DNA of 64,000 nucleotides from Spirochaetales bacterium (GCA_024233935.1 JACKOY010000001.1:372001-436000), one strand, 5' to 3'. Counted from the stretch's first letter, positions 36,154-45,777 are shown. Notes: generated from the letters alone by a model not told the origin. Made by a program: numbers and translations.

Positions 36154-36470
36154 CAGAGGTCCACAGGCTCCGGAAAGTCGCCTTCAATAGGTTCGGGCGT
36201 TTCTCCAATCACGGCACCACCGTATTTCTCGTTCTTGTCGGTTGCCGGTTGCGCTTCCGGGACCTCCGGAGGCGGTCCCGAAGCGGCCGGTCGGGTCGGA
36301 GCTTCCGGGGGCGTGGCTTCGGGGGTGGTGTCCAGTTCATCATCGAGTAGCCCGGCCGCCGGGTGGGCGCTCTTTCGCACGACACGCCGTCCGCCCTGTG
36401 TCTCGTCCACCGCGAGGTCTTGAGACGGATCGAACAGGCGAATCGCTCGCAGATAAGGATTCTCGGACAT
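36153..36470 (-). CDS. short proline-rich disordered protein of the tubulin-like operon
   Basis: A 105-residue acidic protein, first gene of the operon. The N-terminus SENPYLRAIRLFDPSQDLAV looks like a conserved linear motif or short helix; the rest (~35-85) is Pro/Ala/Glu-rich and probably disordered. No TM or signal. Starts MM at 36473 or 36470. The stop codon and the ATG of the membrane-protein gene overlap, implying coupled translation. It could be an adaptor for the filament protein; this is inference. Confidence 0.7.
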   Translation of the reverse strand: MSENPYLRAIRLFDPSQDLAVDETQGGRRVVRKSAHPAAGLLDDELDTTPEATPPEAPTRPAASGPPPEVPEAQPATDKNEKYGGAVIGETPEPIEGDFPEPVDL

Positions 36471-36573
36471 CAAGGTAGCACTAACGCCCAGGCGAAGATA
36501 GTAAACCCTTTTTCCAGGAACTCAGCATGCGATAGCGATTGCCTTTGTCGATCTCTGTGCCAGTCTGTCCGCC

Positions 36574-37656
36574 GTGCAGGCACTCTTGCGTTCCATCTAT
36601 AGTCGGCACCTGCGACCCCTGTTGTTCAGCCTGGATCCGGAAATGGCGCACGAGCTCGCAGGATCCATGGGCGTGGGACTATCTGCCCTGCCCGGTATGC
36701 CGGAGCTTCTGAGCGGACAATTCAGGTTTTCTGCGGACTCGTTGAAGCAGAACCTGGTGGGCGTAGATTTTCCCAATCCGGTCGGCCTGGCCGCCGGTTT
36801 CGACAAGACCGGGGAGCTCTTTCCCTTCCTGGAGCACCTGGGTTTCGGTTTCATTGAGTCAGGCACGTTTACGGCCAACATCCAGCCCGGCAATGTCCGG
36901 CCGCGTCTGTTCCGCTTTCCGGAAGAAGGCGCCCTTGTGAATCGTATGGGATTTAACAATCCCGGCGCGGTGGCGGCGGCTGCGATTCTGGGAGAACAAC
37001 GCCGCAACATTCCGCGCGGAATCAACGTCGGCAAGAGCAAGGCCACTCCGCTAAAACTTGCCGGAGCTGACTATGCCGAGTCGATCAGCCGTCTTGCCCG
37101 GTTTGGCGACTATCTGGCGATCAACATAAGCTCTCCCAATACTCCCGGTCTGCGGGAGTTGCAGGGTCGCAGTGCCCTGCGCGAACTGCTGCTGGCGGTG
37201 AAAGAGGCGATTGCTGCTGCAGGAGCGCTTCCGCTCTTTGTCAAGATCGCCCCGGATATTACGCCTGCGGAATTGGATATGATTCTTGCCGTTCTTCTGG
37301 AGATGTCGGTCGATGGGGTGATCATCTCCAACACCACGGTCGAGCGTGACGAACACTCCGCAGCACGCGCGGTCCCGGGCGGTCTGTCGGGTCGGCCCCT
37401 GCGCGAGCGCAGTTGCGAGCTGGTGCGGCAATGCTATCGGGCGGCGGGAGATCGTCTGGTTATTGTGGGGGTCGGTGGCATCTTTAATGGTGACGACGTC
37501 ATAGAGCGTCTGCGGGCAGGGGCGCATCTGGTGCAGGTGTACACCGGCTTTGTTTATGGCGGGCCCTGGTTGCCGGGTGACCTGAATCGTCATCTGGCCG
37601 GTTTTTTGGAGGCGGAAGGACTGAGTTTGTCGGAACTGCGCGGTAGCGGCGCTTAG
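36574..37656 (+). CDS. pyrD: dihydroorotate dehydrogenase (quinone), class 2
   Basis: Membrane-associated flavoenzyme of pyrimidine synthesis passing electrons to quinone. The 360 residues include the class-2 N-terminal amphipathic helix region (RSIYSRHLRPLLFSLDPE), GLAAGFDKTGE, FNNPG, the catalytic Ser loop NISSPNTPGLRELQ, VKIAPD, SNTT and GVGGIFNGDD. Start is GTG at 36574, divergent from the tubulin-like operon with about 100 bases between. Co-directional with the following zinc-ribbon gene. Confidence 0.96.
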   Translation: MQALLRSIYSRHLRPLLFSLDPEMAHELAGSMGVGLSALPGMPELLSGQFRFSADSLKQNLVGVDFPNPVGLAAGFDKTGELFPFLEHLGFGFIESGTFTANIQPGNVRPRLFRFPEEGALVNRMGFNNPGAVAAAAILGEQRRNIPRGINVGKSKATPLKLAGADYAESISRLARFGDYLAINISSPNTPGLRELQGRSALRELLLAVKEAIAAAGALPLFVKIAPDITPAELDMILAVLLEMSVDGVIISNTTVERDEHSAARAVPGGLSGRPLRERSCELVRQCYRAAGDRLVIVGVGGIFNGDDVIERLRAGAHLVQVYTGFVYGGPWLPGDLNRHLAGFLEAEGLSLSELRGSGA

Positions 37657-37715
37657 TTTTCCGGGGGCGTAGCGGAAGCGATTGACAGGCGGGGATGGGC
37701 AGTGACAGATCAGGC

Positions 37716-38045
37716 ATGGCCGAAGAGCAAGCGCCGCGACAAAAATCGGTTCGGGTTTGGACCGCCATTGATCCCGAAGACTTAAAGCAGCATACGCTGT
37801 ACGTTGATGATCTGTACGGGTTTTGCAGCAACTGCCGGCAGATGAATCTGAACTACACAAAAGACCGCAGTTGCCCCGGCTGCGGCACAACCTTTAAGTA
37901 TCTGGCCACGAAGTTGAAAGCCCCCGGCGACGTGGGCAAAATATTAGCCCGTCTGAAAAAGGAATCACTCACTCTGAAGCTGATCGATCGCGACGATCTG
38001 GAAAAGGCGAGCGCCCAGGATCAGCTGAACAAACTCTTTGGTTAG
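37716..38045 (+). CDS. hypothetical zinc-ribbon protein
   Basis: A 109-residue protein with one treble-clef/zinc-ribbon pattern, CSNC at about residues 37-40 and CPGC near 53-56, in FCSNCRQMNLNYTKDRSCPGCG. Charged helical ends flank it (KAPGDVGKILARLKKES, DDLEKASAQDQLNKLF). Could bind nucleic acid or a ribosomal/polymerase partner. Start at ATG 37716 or ATG 37695; neither has a decisive ribosome-binding site. It overlaps the next gene's TTG start by 8 bases. Confidence 0.7.
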   Translation: MAEEQAPRQKSVRVWTAIDPEDLKQHTLYVDDLYGFCSNCRQMNLNYTKDRSCPGCGTTFKYLATKLKAPGDVGKILARLKKESLTLKLIDRDDLEKASAQDQLNKLFG

Positions 38046-38979
38046 CCTCCGCCAGGCAGCAGCGGTTGCGCTATTTTGCCTGCCCGCCTGCCTGCACGAG
38101 GAACCGCGGCGGGTGGCCGTTTCGTATGATCTAACCGAGGCCTTTCGGGCCCATGGTCACACCGAACTCTTTTTCATGCCCGGCCAGGCGCCTTTTCCTC
38201 ATCCGTCCCGGGCCATCGGCTACAAGACCGGCGGCCACTTCTTTCCGTTCGACCCGCACTACAACGACGATCGCGTAGCCGTGTTTGTGCCCAACGGTTT
38301 TACGGTCGTTGCCGCCCCCGATATCGTGATCTTTCTGCACGGCTGGCACTCAAGCCTCGAACGTATCTACCGCGAAGACCGGGTGGTGGAACAATTCATT
38401 GCCAGCCGCCGGGACGCCCTGCTCGTAATTCCGGCTGGTCCCCGCAATGCGGAAGACTCCTTTGGCGGCCGCTTCGAGGATCCACATGGCTTTGAGCGCT
38501 TTCTCACGGCACTGGCCAGAGAGCTTCGCGGGCGCGGGCTGATGACGGGCTCTGGCTTTCACAGCGCGCTCATTGCCGCCTACAGCGGCGGTTACCGGGC
38601 CGCCGCCCACATGATTCAGGACTCTGTGAATGTGCCCGAAGTTTGGTTGTTTGACGCCTTGTACGGCTATCGTCCTCGTTTTCACGAGTGGGTGCTTTTG
38701 CCATCCCACCGTTTCGTGAGCGTGTTTACGGGGGCCGCGGGCACACTCGATCAGAACATGGCCATGATGCTTGAGCTGCGCGAAGCCGGCGTTGGTTTCC
38801 TATCGCTTGATGTGCCGGAAGATCTGGCGTTCTTTTCGAGCAGTCGTATTGTCTTCGCAAGGACGAACGCGGCCCACCGTCGATCCTTTCGCGATGAACA
38901 CCTGCTCTACGAATGTCTGGTCGGAAGTTCGTTGCGAGGTTTAACTCCGGCGAATGACGACCCGGACCCGAACCGATAG
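38038..38979 (+). CDS. exported alpha/beta hydrolase-like lipoprotein
   Basis: A 313-residue lipoprotein with signal ending FCLPAC (Cys18). The hydrolase features are DIVIFLHGWHSSLERIY (strand and oxyanion-hole HGW), a candidate nucleophile in AAYSGGYRAAAHMI, and a late His in NAAHRRS. It probably acts as an esterase or peptidase in the envelope, but the family is uncertain. The TTG at 38038 lies inside the end of the zinc-ribbon gene. Confidence 0.7.
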   Translation: MVSLRQAAAVALFCLPACLHEEPRRVAVSYDLTEAFRAHGHTELFFMPGQAPFPHPSRAIGYKTGGHFFPFDPHYNDDRVAVFVPNGFTVVAAPDIVIFLHGWHSSLERIYREDRVVEQFIASRRDALLVIPAGPRNAEDSFGGRFEDPHGFERFLTALARELRGRGLMTGSGFHSALIAAYSGGYRAAAHMIQDSVNVPEVWLFDALYGYRPRFHEWVLLPSHRFVSVFTGAAGTLDQNMAMMLELREAGVGFLSLDVPEDLAFFSSSRIVFARTNAAHRRSFRDEHLLYECLVGSSLRGLTPANDDPDPNR

Positions 38980-38999
38980 CCGGAGCTTCCCGGGCCGTT

Positions 39000-41477
39000 C
39001 TACGGAGTGCTCGCGCTGCGATCCAGACCCAGCGCCGAAAGCAGCCCGCGCAACGGGCCCAGACGTGGCGCATAGGTCAGAGCAACGAAAGTTATGTCGT
39101 CACTTTGAGCCCGACCCTGTCGGAATTCAGACAGTTTCTGGCGCAGCGCAACCGTGATTTCCGGACCGTCACTCTTCGAATGGTTTTCGAGGAATTCGCG
39201 CAGTCCGCTCTCGCCAAAGGCCACTTCAGCGCGGTTAAAAGTTTCCGTAATGCCGTCGGAATACAAAAACAGGCGATCGTTTGGTTGCAGTCGCATTCGC
39301 TGGGAATGATACGGTGTGGGGAGCACACCCACGATGCGTTGGGTTTGATCGAGTTGCGTGAAGCCGGAGCCCCTTTGCAGAAAAGGCCCCGGATGGGCGG
39401 CATTGATGAACTCCATTTCCCCGGTTTCGGTTTGCAGAATCAGAGCGAACAACGTGATGAACTCGCTACCCTGATATCGATCCATGAGAAACAGGTTGAG
39501 GGTTTGTACGGTTGCAAGCAATCCGGCGCCGTGGCCCAGATGGGAACGAACGATGGCGCGTATCGCACTGACAATGTAGCCGGTTCCAAGCCCGTGTCCG
39601 CTCACGTCGGCCAGGAACAGAGCGAAGGACTTCCGATCAACCGGTATCAGATCCAGGTAGTCCCCCGTGACCGATATAGCCGCCTCGCTGAAGTGCGCGA
39701 TCTCAACTCCCTGGGGTCCGGGTTCCCGGTCGAGGGCGGGCAGGCTGCGTTGCATTTGGCCGGCTAAAAACACCTCACGAACGCGCCGGCGCTTCGCAAT
39801 CTCCTGCACCAGCAGGGAGTAGTTCTGGATCAGCATACCGGCCAGCTTGGCTGCCTCCTGCAGGTAGCGAACTTCTTTGAGCCGTAGCTTGCGTCGGTCA
39901 GAGGGGTAACCGACCAGAAGAGCAACTCGAATGCCTGCGGTGCCGTCGCCGGGCCCGGATTCACCGACGCCCGTCAGAGCCAGCGGCCAGCGCAGAAAGC
40001 GCTCGCGGCGCAGGTCGTCTCCCATGATGCCGATCGCGAGGAGAAACTGGTTCTTATATAAGAAGTTAAACAGTTCCTGGCGGCTCCCACCGCCATAGGT
40101 CAGGTAGGCCGTGACCGCCAGTCGGCCGGGTGATAGATGGCGCCACAGGTCGCTGGTATGCGAGATGCGCTTGATCAATCCGCCCCGGATCTGCAGTTCC
40201 GGGAACGAGGCGCTAGAAAAAAGGAAGGAAACCCGGTCGACCGCGATGGTCCGGTGTATTTCTTCCAGAAAAGTATCAACGGCCGGTTGTACTCGTCGGT
40301 GTTCGGAGATTATGTTCGCGATGCGTTTGAGAGATTCAGAAAGATTCGCGTCCAGTCGCAGGGCGCGTTTCTCAATGAATCGCGAAAGTTGCCGCCGTGC
40401 CGGATCCAGAAAGAAGACCAAAACGAGCACGAAAAAAACATTCACGATCCATTCGTACTGCCCTTCCTGCTCCGGCAAAAGCATGCTGTGCGTGAGAAGG
40501 GCAATTCCATAGATCCCGATCAAGAGTACAGTCAAGAGACCCGCGACCAGAGATCGTGTGACAATCAACTGGAACGGAAGCAGGTGGATGCGATACGTTC
40601 CGTAGACAAGTGCGGCCGGGAAACAGACGCTCGCCAGAATCGCGTACTCAAGATCAATCGCCGGCAGAGCAACATAACTAACGACCAAAAAGAGCGCAAA
40701 AGGCACAATCAGGCCCACGACTGTTCCGCCGAGCAATGTCCAGCGTTTGAACTTTTCGACCGGGTCGCGCGTGGGCCGGATTGCATTATCGAGCTGCAAG
40801 CCGGCAACTGCAGCCACCGCCAGCAAGAAAAGCAGATAGGCGAGGTCCTTCAGATTCTTCAGCGTCGTTGTGCTGTCGAGGCCGACATAGGCGATCAAGG
40901 CCAGAAAGAGCACGACCAGTAATTCGCCCACGATAAGAAAGCCGCTGACCTCCTTGCCGGTCGTGCGGAGTCCAAGGTTGAGCAGCACCGGAATCAAGAC
41001 CAACCCGTTTACATGCCAGGCAAACTGCAAGCGGTGGAAACCGAGCGTCGTTACGGTTGTAAACAAGAACGAAGCCAGAACCAGCGCGAATGCCGTCAGG
41101 TGCAGGTCGCGGGTCGATGAAAAAAACCAGATGCCACCGAACAACCAGATGAACGTGAACAGGATTGGTAGCTTGAAGTCAAATAGGACCTGCCAGGTGT
41201 TATTCGGTACCAGCGGCATCAGGCCCACGCCCAGGTCCGTGACAACCACCACCCGCCCGGGTTCGTCGAACAATGCCGGACTCGCGGCGGGGCTGCGGCC
41301 GTCGATTTCGTACAGAACGCGGGCGCGGGAGTTGCTTTGTTGTTTCCCGAGGGGAATCAGGATTCCGTCGGGTGTGTAGTAGCGGGGGAGTCGATAGCCG
41401 CCTTCGACCGTGTTCAGAGCGAACAAGAGCACCAGCAGTATCGCCCCGATTGGATAGGTCAGGCCCTGCAGGCGCAT
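39000..41477 (-). CDS. membrane SpoIIE-type PP2C phosphatase with 7TM and GAF-like regions
   Basis: An 825-residue membrane phosphatase. One TM at the N-terminus and a ~75-residue outer loop precede about eight further TM segments (to ~365), a GAF-like region (~390-560, SLKRIANIISEHRRV, TIAVDRVSFLFSS), a coiled linker and a SpoIIE domain (~590-805). Metal sites are intact: SVTGDYLDLIPVD, LADVSGHGLGTGYI, LYSDGITET and QSDDITFVAL. Its ATG overlaps the stop of the upstream degenerate-SpoIIE gene by one base. It would dephosphorylate a Ser/Thr-phosphorylated target, probably of the STAS type. Confidence 0.9.
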   Translation of the reverse strand: MRLQGLTYPIGAILLVLLFALNTVEGGYRLPRYYTPDGILIPLGKQQSNSRARVLYEIDGRSPAASPALFDEPGRVVVVTDLGVGLMPLVPNNTWQVLFDFKLPILFTFIWLFGGIWFFSSTRDLHLTAFALVLASFLFTTVTTLGFHRLQFAWHVNGLVLIPVLLNLGLRTTGKEVSGFLIVGELLVVLFLALIAYVGLDSTTTLKNLKDLAYLLFLLAVAAVAGLQLDNAIRPTRDPVEKFKRWTLLGGTVVGLIVPFALFLVVSYVALPAIDLEYAILASVCFPAALVYGTYRIHLLPFQLIVTRSLVAGLLTVLLIGIYGIALLTHSMLLPEQEGQYEWIVNVFFVLVLVFFLDPARRQLSRFIEKRALRLDANLSESLKRIANIISEHRRVQPAVDTFLEEIHRTIAVDRVSFLFSSASFPELQIRGGLIKRISHTSDLWRHLSPGRLAVTAYLTYGGGSRQELFNFLYKNQFLLAIGIMGDDLRRERFLRWPLALTGVGESGPGDGTAGIRVALLVGYPSDRRKLRLKEVRYLQEAAKLAGMLIQNYSLLVQEIAKRRRVREVFLAGQMQRSLPALDREPGPQGVEIAHFSEAAISVTGDYLDLIPVDRKSFALFLADVSGHGLGTGYIVSAIRAIVRSHLGHGAGLLATVQTLNLFLMDRYQGSEFITLFALILQTETGEMEFINAAHPGPFLQRGSGFTQLDQTQRIVGVLPTPYHSQRMRLQPNDRLFLYSDGITETFNRAEVAFGESGLREFLENHSKSDGPEITVALRQKLSEFRQGRAQSDDITFVALTYAPRLGPLRGLLSALGLDRSASTP

Positions 41478-42793
41478 CAGGCCTCCTGTCCAATCCAGCC
41501 CGCGCGACTGGAGTTGTCCTCGTCCATTGGCGCAATGCAGCGCAGATCAATCACCGGATCCTCCCGGTGGCAAACACGATAGGAGTGATTCGCCTTCAGG
41601 TCGATGTAGTTGCGCCAGCCAGGAGAGACCAGGTTCTTTTGCGGGCTGGCAACTTCAGCAAATGAGAACCGCGCATTGTCGAGTAACAGCACCAGATAGG
41701 GTTCGTTCTCCCGAATCTCGGCAATCATCGCGTCAATTCGATATTCCGACTCGCGATACTCCGGATCCTGGCGCAACTCCCCCAACAGTCTGTGCATGTT
41801 CGTGCTGCCTTCTCGATGGATGTAACTGTACAGGTATCCCAGAATTCCGTAGAGCACAATACCGGTCGCGCCCGTAAAACGGTCGGCCGCCAGAATCACC
41901 ATGTACCAACGTCCCCCGGTAACCTGAAAAAACTCGACCAGGTTGGCAGGCCCGCTCTGGTTCAAACGCTTGAACTGGAAGCCCGGGATATCGGGGATCA
42001 CGTTCTGACTGAGGGCCCGCTGAATCTTTGTTGCGGTGCGGTGTTCCTGCTCGTAAAGGCCCGTGTCGATCACGCGCCTCGAAAGGATGTCATTCTGGAT
42101 GCTCATGGCGGCCTTGTTCGCGAAGAAGGGCAAAGCCCGATCAGCGGCTTCGTGACGGGGCAGCTCGTGGAGAATCAAAAAGCCCGTCAGCCATCGTTGG
42201 TACAGCAGCGGTTGCAGGAGCGCCGCATCCATTTTCTCCAGCTGGCTGCGAACGCCCTCCGGCAGGTCTGGCTCTGCAAGACGGATCGGTTCGCCGGACT
42301 CCTTGAGAAAGCGCATCAATTCGTCATTGGTTCTTTCATAGGTCAGACGACTGTGTACGACTCGCCCGTGGCGGTACAGATGAAATGTGAAGAACCGCCG
42401 CGACGGATCCAGGACGGCCAGCCGGGCGGCGCTCACTCCGAGCCATTCCATGAATTCCGGAAACACATCGTGCACGAGGGTGTCGATGGTGAACTGCCGC
42501 GCCATAAACTCAATATGATGCACTTCGTGCCCGAAAAACGCCGAATACTCCTGACGCGGCATGATGCGTGCGAACAGCCGCTCGCGTGCGGGGAAAAGCA
42601 GCAGAACCGAAACAATAATAAACGTAACGGTTACGATCTCATTGTACAACAACAGCCGCCCCGGCACAATCAGTCGGATTACATAGTAGGTCGCAACAAC
42701 GATCAGGCCGAAGGCGAACGAGTAGAGAAATCTCCTGAATCGGTTGTCGCTGAACAGTCTACGGATGCGGCGTTGTAGTTCGTGCCCCGGCAT
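41477..42793 (-). CDS. two-TM protein with a degenerate SpoIIE-like domain
   Basis: A 438-residue protein with two TM helices (~22-66), a GAF-like middle (~95-240), and a C-terminal region aligning by eye with SpoIIE domains. EQEHRTATKIQRALSQNVIPDIPGF is the usual linker, but the first metal motif (GGDFY/TGDYL) reads SGPANLVEFF, the second (ADVSGHG) reads AADRFTGATG, and no DDI(T) motif is present at the end. It looks catalytically dead. Translational coupling to an active SpoIIE phosphatase suggests a regulatory subunit. argJ follows upstream by two bases. Confidence 0.75.
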   Translation of the reverse strand: MPGHELQRRIRRLFSDNRFRRFLYSFAFGLIVVATYYVIRLIVPGRLLLYNEIVTVTFIIVSVLLLFPARERLFARIMPRQEYSAFFGHEVHHIEFMARQFTIDTLVHDVFPEFMEWLGVSAARLAVLDPSRRFFTFHLYRHGRVVHSRLTYERTNDELMRFLKESGEPIRLAEPDLPEGVRSQLEKMDAALLQPLLYQRWLTGFLILHELPRHEAADRALPFFANKAAMSIQNDILSRRVIDTGLYEQEHRTATKIQRALSQNVIPDIPGFQFKRLNQSGPANLVEFFQVTGGRWYMVILAADRFTGATGIVLYGILGYLYSYIHREGSTNMHRLLGELRQDPEYRESEYRIDAMIAEIRENEPYLVLLLDNARFSFAEVASPQKNLVSPGWRNYIDLKANHSYRVCHREDPVIDLRCIAPMDEDNSSRAGWIGQEA

Positions 42794-42794
42794 T

Positions 42795-44036
42795 TCAGGT
42801 GGTGTACATGGAATTTAACCGCACGTAGTCCTCCGTGAGATCGCAACCCCATAGCGTCTCCTGGGATTGACCCTGGCCCAATTCGATCGTGAGCAAAACC
42901 TCGGATTGTTTCAGATAGTTAGATACGATTTTCAGGTTATCGGGTTCATCTGTTTTTAGCTCGTAGTCACCAAAAAAAATACGCACGCCTTCCAGAGGGA
43001 TCGGCTCATCGTAAACTTTGCCGAGCGCCATGATGAGGCGACCCCAGTTCGGGTCCGCGCCGTAGATGGCTGTTTTCACCAGCGGGCTATTGATGATCGA
43101 TCGGCCAAATTTCAACGCCTGCTCCCGGTCGCGCGCTCCGCGAATTCGCAGCTCAATCAAGCGGGTGGCCCCTTCGCCGTCCGCGGCAATGAGGCGAGTC
43201 AGTACGATGCAGGTTTCCAAAAGTCCGCTCAGAAACTCCCGGCTGTGGCCGTCCATGCCGGGCAAGGCCGCCAGCTCATCGTTACGAATGGGGTAGTGGA
43301 ATTCATAGAAGGCGCGCTCCGCTTCCTCCGGGAATACAACCTTAACTCCGGAGCTGCCGTTTGCCATGGAGACCAGGGTGTCGCTTGTGGAAGTATCGCC
43401 GTCCACCGAGAGCCGGTTGAAGCTTCGGTCGGCCACCGCCCGAAGCATACGCTTGAGATCTTCGGTTTCGATCTTCGCATCGGTAAGAAGGTACGCCAGC
43501 ATGGTTGCCATATCGGGCTGAATCATTCCGGCCCCTTTGGCAACCCCGGTGATTCGAATGCCGCTCATCAGCTCCAGATTGTGGGTCTTGACGTAGGCAT
43601 CCGTCGTGCGGATCGCGTCGGCGAAACTGGCAAAATCATCGGTTGTGATGTGTTCCGGGATACTCCGACACGCGTTCCGCATCAGCTCGGCCGGCAACGC
43701 TCGCGCGATCACTCCCGTGCTGGAAGGGAGCACGGCCTCCGCCTTGATCTTCAGCGCCTCGGCCGTCAGTGCACAGCACTCCCGCGCCAGTTCAAGACCC
43801 GCAGGGCCCGTAGCAACATTGGCGTTCCCGGAATTCACAATGATCGTTTGCAGACTTCCGCTCGCGAGGTGCTCGCGACCTACGGTCACGGCATGGCCCG
43901 GGAAGTTGTTGCGTGTAAACAGGCCCGCCGCGTTTGCCGGCTGGCGCGAATGGATCACACCAAAGTCCCGGCGATCGGGCTTCAAGCCGATGTGCCAGCC
44001 TGCTGCAAGGAAGTCTCTGGGATGTGCCGGTATCAT
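42795..44036 (-). CDS. argJ: bifunctional glutamate N-acetyltransferase / N-acetylglutamate synthase
   Basis: Arginine biosynthesis: cyclic acetyl transfer from N-acetylornithine to glutamate. The 413-residue precursor self-cleaves before the Thr of DMATMLAYLLTDA (about residue 195), seen with KGAGMIQP upstream. Also present: SSTGVIAR, SVDGDTSTSDTLV, DPNWGRL and the C-terminal ENLKIV-type end. Length is normal when started at ATG 44036 (MIPAHPRDF) after CCAGGATCG; the ORF reaches 44378 in-frame without support. The SpoIIE-pair genes follow directly. Confidence 0.94.
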   Translation of the reverse strand: MIPAHPRDFLAAGWHIGLKPDRRDFGVIHSRQPANAAGLFTRNNFPGHAVTVGREHLASGSLQTIIVNSGNANVATGPAGLELARECCALTAEALKIKAEAVLPSSTGVIARALPAELMRNACRSIPEHITTDDFASFADAIRTTDAYVKTHNLELMSGIRITGVAKGAGMIQPDMATMLAYLLTDAKIETEDLKRMLRAVADRSFNRLSVDGDTSTSDTLVSMANGSSGVKVVFPEEAERAFYEFHYPIRNDELAALPGMDGHSREFLSGLLETCIVLTRLIAADGEGATRLIELRIRGARDREQALKFGRSIINSPLVKTAIYGADPNWGRLIMALGKVYDEPIPLEGVRIFFGDYELKTDEPDNLKIVSNYLKQSEVLLTIELGQGQSQETLWGCDLTEDYVRLNSMYTT

Positions 44037-44211
44037 CGATCCTGGGACGTAATAGCCGATCGGCCACGTCTTTGCCAGAGGTTCTTGATATGCCCGTGCG
44101 TTGTCAAGAAGAGACCCTGGTCCGCCACCATGACTGAGGGGGGCGGGTCGACTAAAGGTTCCGGCCAGAAAACCGACGCGAAGAACAGACCTACTTCGGG
44201 ATTGAACCATC

Positions 44212-45702
44212 ATGCGAACCCCCCTGCGATTCATGCTGCTCTTCGTCATCCTGAGTGCGAGCGTTCTGGGGGGCACAAACCCGCTACCCCACCCCCTGCC
44301 GGCGCCCATAAATTCCCCCTCCGACGAATTCGCTCCGTCCGTGAGTGAAGATGGCCTGCGTCTGGTGTTCAGCTCCAAGCGCTCTGGCTCACGCTATCCG
44401 GACATCTATATCTGTGAACGGTCGTCTACCGGCCAGAGCTGGCCTGCACCGGTGCCGCTTACGGTGGTCAACTCGGCCTATTCTGACGAGACTCCCTACC
44501 TGACGCCTGCGGGCGACCTCTTGTTCTTTGCGTCGGACCGCGACGGATCGCTGGAAATGCCGGCAGATGCGCGGGGAGCCGTGCGCGTATCCTTTGACAT
44601 CTATGTGTCGCGGCTGGGACCGGACGGCTGGTCTTCGCCGGCGCCATTGCCGCCGGGCATCAACTCACCACATCACGAGCGGGCGCCCACTTTCGATCCC
44701 GACTCCCGCCGCCTGTTTTTTTCGCGTTGGCCGTTTGGTGATTTTGAAAGTTCGCAGATGTGGTCGGTCGAAATCGCGGCGGACCACTTTGGAGAGCCGG
44801 AAGCCCTGCCGGAAGTGATCAACTCCGGCCATCAGGAGGCTTCGCTCGTGCCCGATGGCCAGGGGCAGGGTTACTACTTCGTTTCCCGACGCCCGGGCGG
44901 GCTCGGAGGTTCGGATGTATACCATGTACTCTACCAGGATGGACACTTCGGGACACCGCGCAATCTCGGTGCGCCCATGAACTCTGCCAGCGACGAAACC
45001 GGGCCCTCTTTCGGCGGCGGTTCCATCTACTTCGCCTCGGATCGCAGCGGCGGGTTGGGGCATTACGACGTCTACGTCATTGAGCCCTCCCGGACGGCCA
45101 GTATCGAAGTTCGGGACCGAGAAACGGGCGAACAAATTGCGGCCACGGTGCGCATTCAAGAAGGCGACGGTCAGGAACGAACCATGCAATACTCTCCGGG
45201 GCAGAGTCTGGCGCTGGATCTGATTACCGCCGGTCCGGTGGAAATTCGCGCGGCTGCCGAAGGCTACATTCCGGGTGCTCGCGAACTGAACGGAGCCGGT
45301 CTCGATCCGGAGGTTCCGGTGGTCATCGAACTGACCAGGCTGACCGAAAACGGTGTGTTCAACGTTCACAGTATTCACTTTAATCCGGCTTCGGCCGAGA
45401 TCATTCCGGAGTCCATACCGGTGCTCGAAGATCTGGTCACATTTCTGAGCGAACATCCAGAGCTGCGGCTGGAGATAACGGGTCACACCGATCTGCACGG
45501 AGAGGATGCTTACAACTTTCGGCTGAGTCTGCGTCGGGCCGCCGCAGTTCGCGATTACTTTGTTTCGCGCGGATTGGCCAGCACTCGATTCACGGTTCGA
45601 GGAGCGGGTAAAACCGAGCCGTTGGCAGATGGCATTGGTCCCGGCTTTGACGAGCAGAACCGGCGAACCGAGTTTCGCATCCTTCCGGGGGAGGGACCGT
45701 AA
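44212..45702 (+). CDS. OmpA-family outer-membrane protein with PD40 beta-propeller
   Basis: A 496-residue exported protein. After a signal peptide (MLLFVILSASVLGG) come several PD40/WD40-like blades with FSSKRSG, FASDRDG, FSRWPFG, FVSRRPGGLGGSD and FASDRSGGLGHYD. A small beta domain (~300-380) follows, then a C-terminal OmpA peptidoglycan-binding domain with VHSIHFNPASAEI, EITGHTD and LRRAAAVRDYFVSRGL. It would hold a propeller platform at the cell wall. Monocistronic, divergent from argJ by 175 bases. Confidence 0.92.
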   Translation: MRTPLRFMLLFVILSASVLGGTNPLPHPLPAPINSPSDEFAPSVSEDGLRLVFSSKRSGSRYPDIYICERSSTGQSWPAPVPLTVVNSAYSDETPYLTPAGDLLFFASDRDGSLEMPADARGAVRVSFDIYVSRLGPDGWSSPAPLPPGINSPHHERAPTFDPDSRRLFFSRWPFGDFESSQMWSVEIAADHFGEPEALPEVINSGHQEASLVPDGQGQGYYFVSRRPGGLGGSDVYHVLYQDGHFGTPRNLGAPMNSASDETGPSFGGGSIYFASDRSGGLGHYDVYVIEPSRTASIEVRDRETGEQIAATVRIQEGDGQERTMQYSPGQSLALDLITAGPVEIRAAAEGYIPGARELNGAGLDPEVPVVIELTRLTENGVFNVHSIHFNPASAEIIPESIPVLEDLVTFLSEHPELRLEITGHTDLHGEDAYNFRLSLRRAAAVRDYFVSRGLASTRFTVRGAGKTEPLADGIGPGFDEQNRRTEFRILPGEGP

Positions 45703-45777
45703 AGCTGCCCGGGCCGGCCGGGAGCCTCCTTACCGGAACGCTGATTCTTTTGACCCGCGAAAGCGGCCGGGGCTCAA

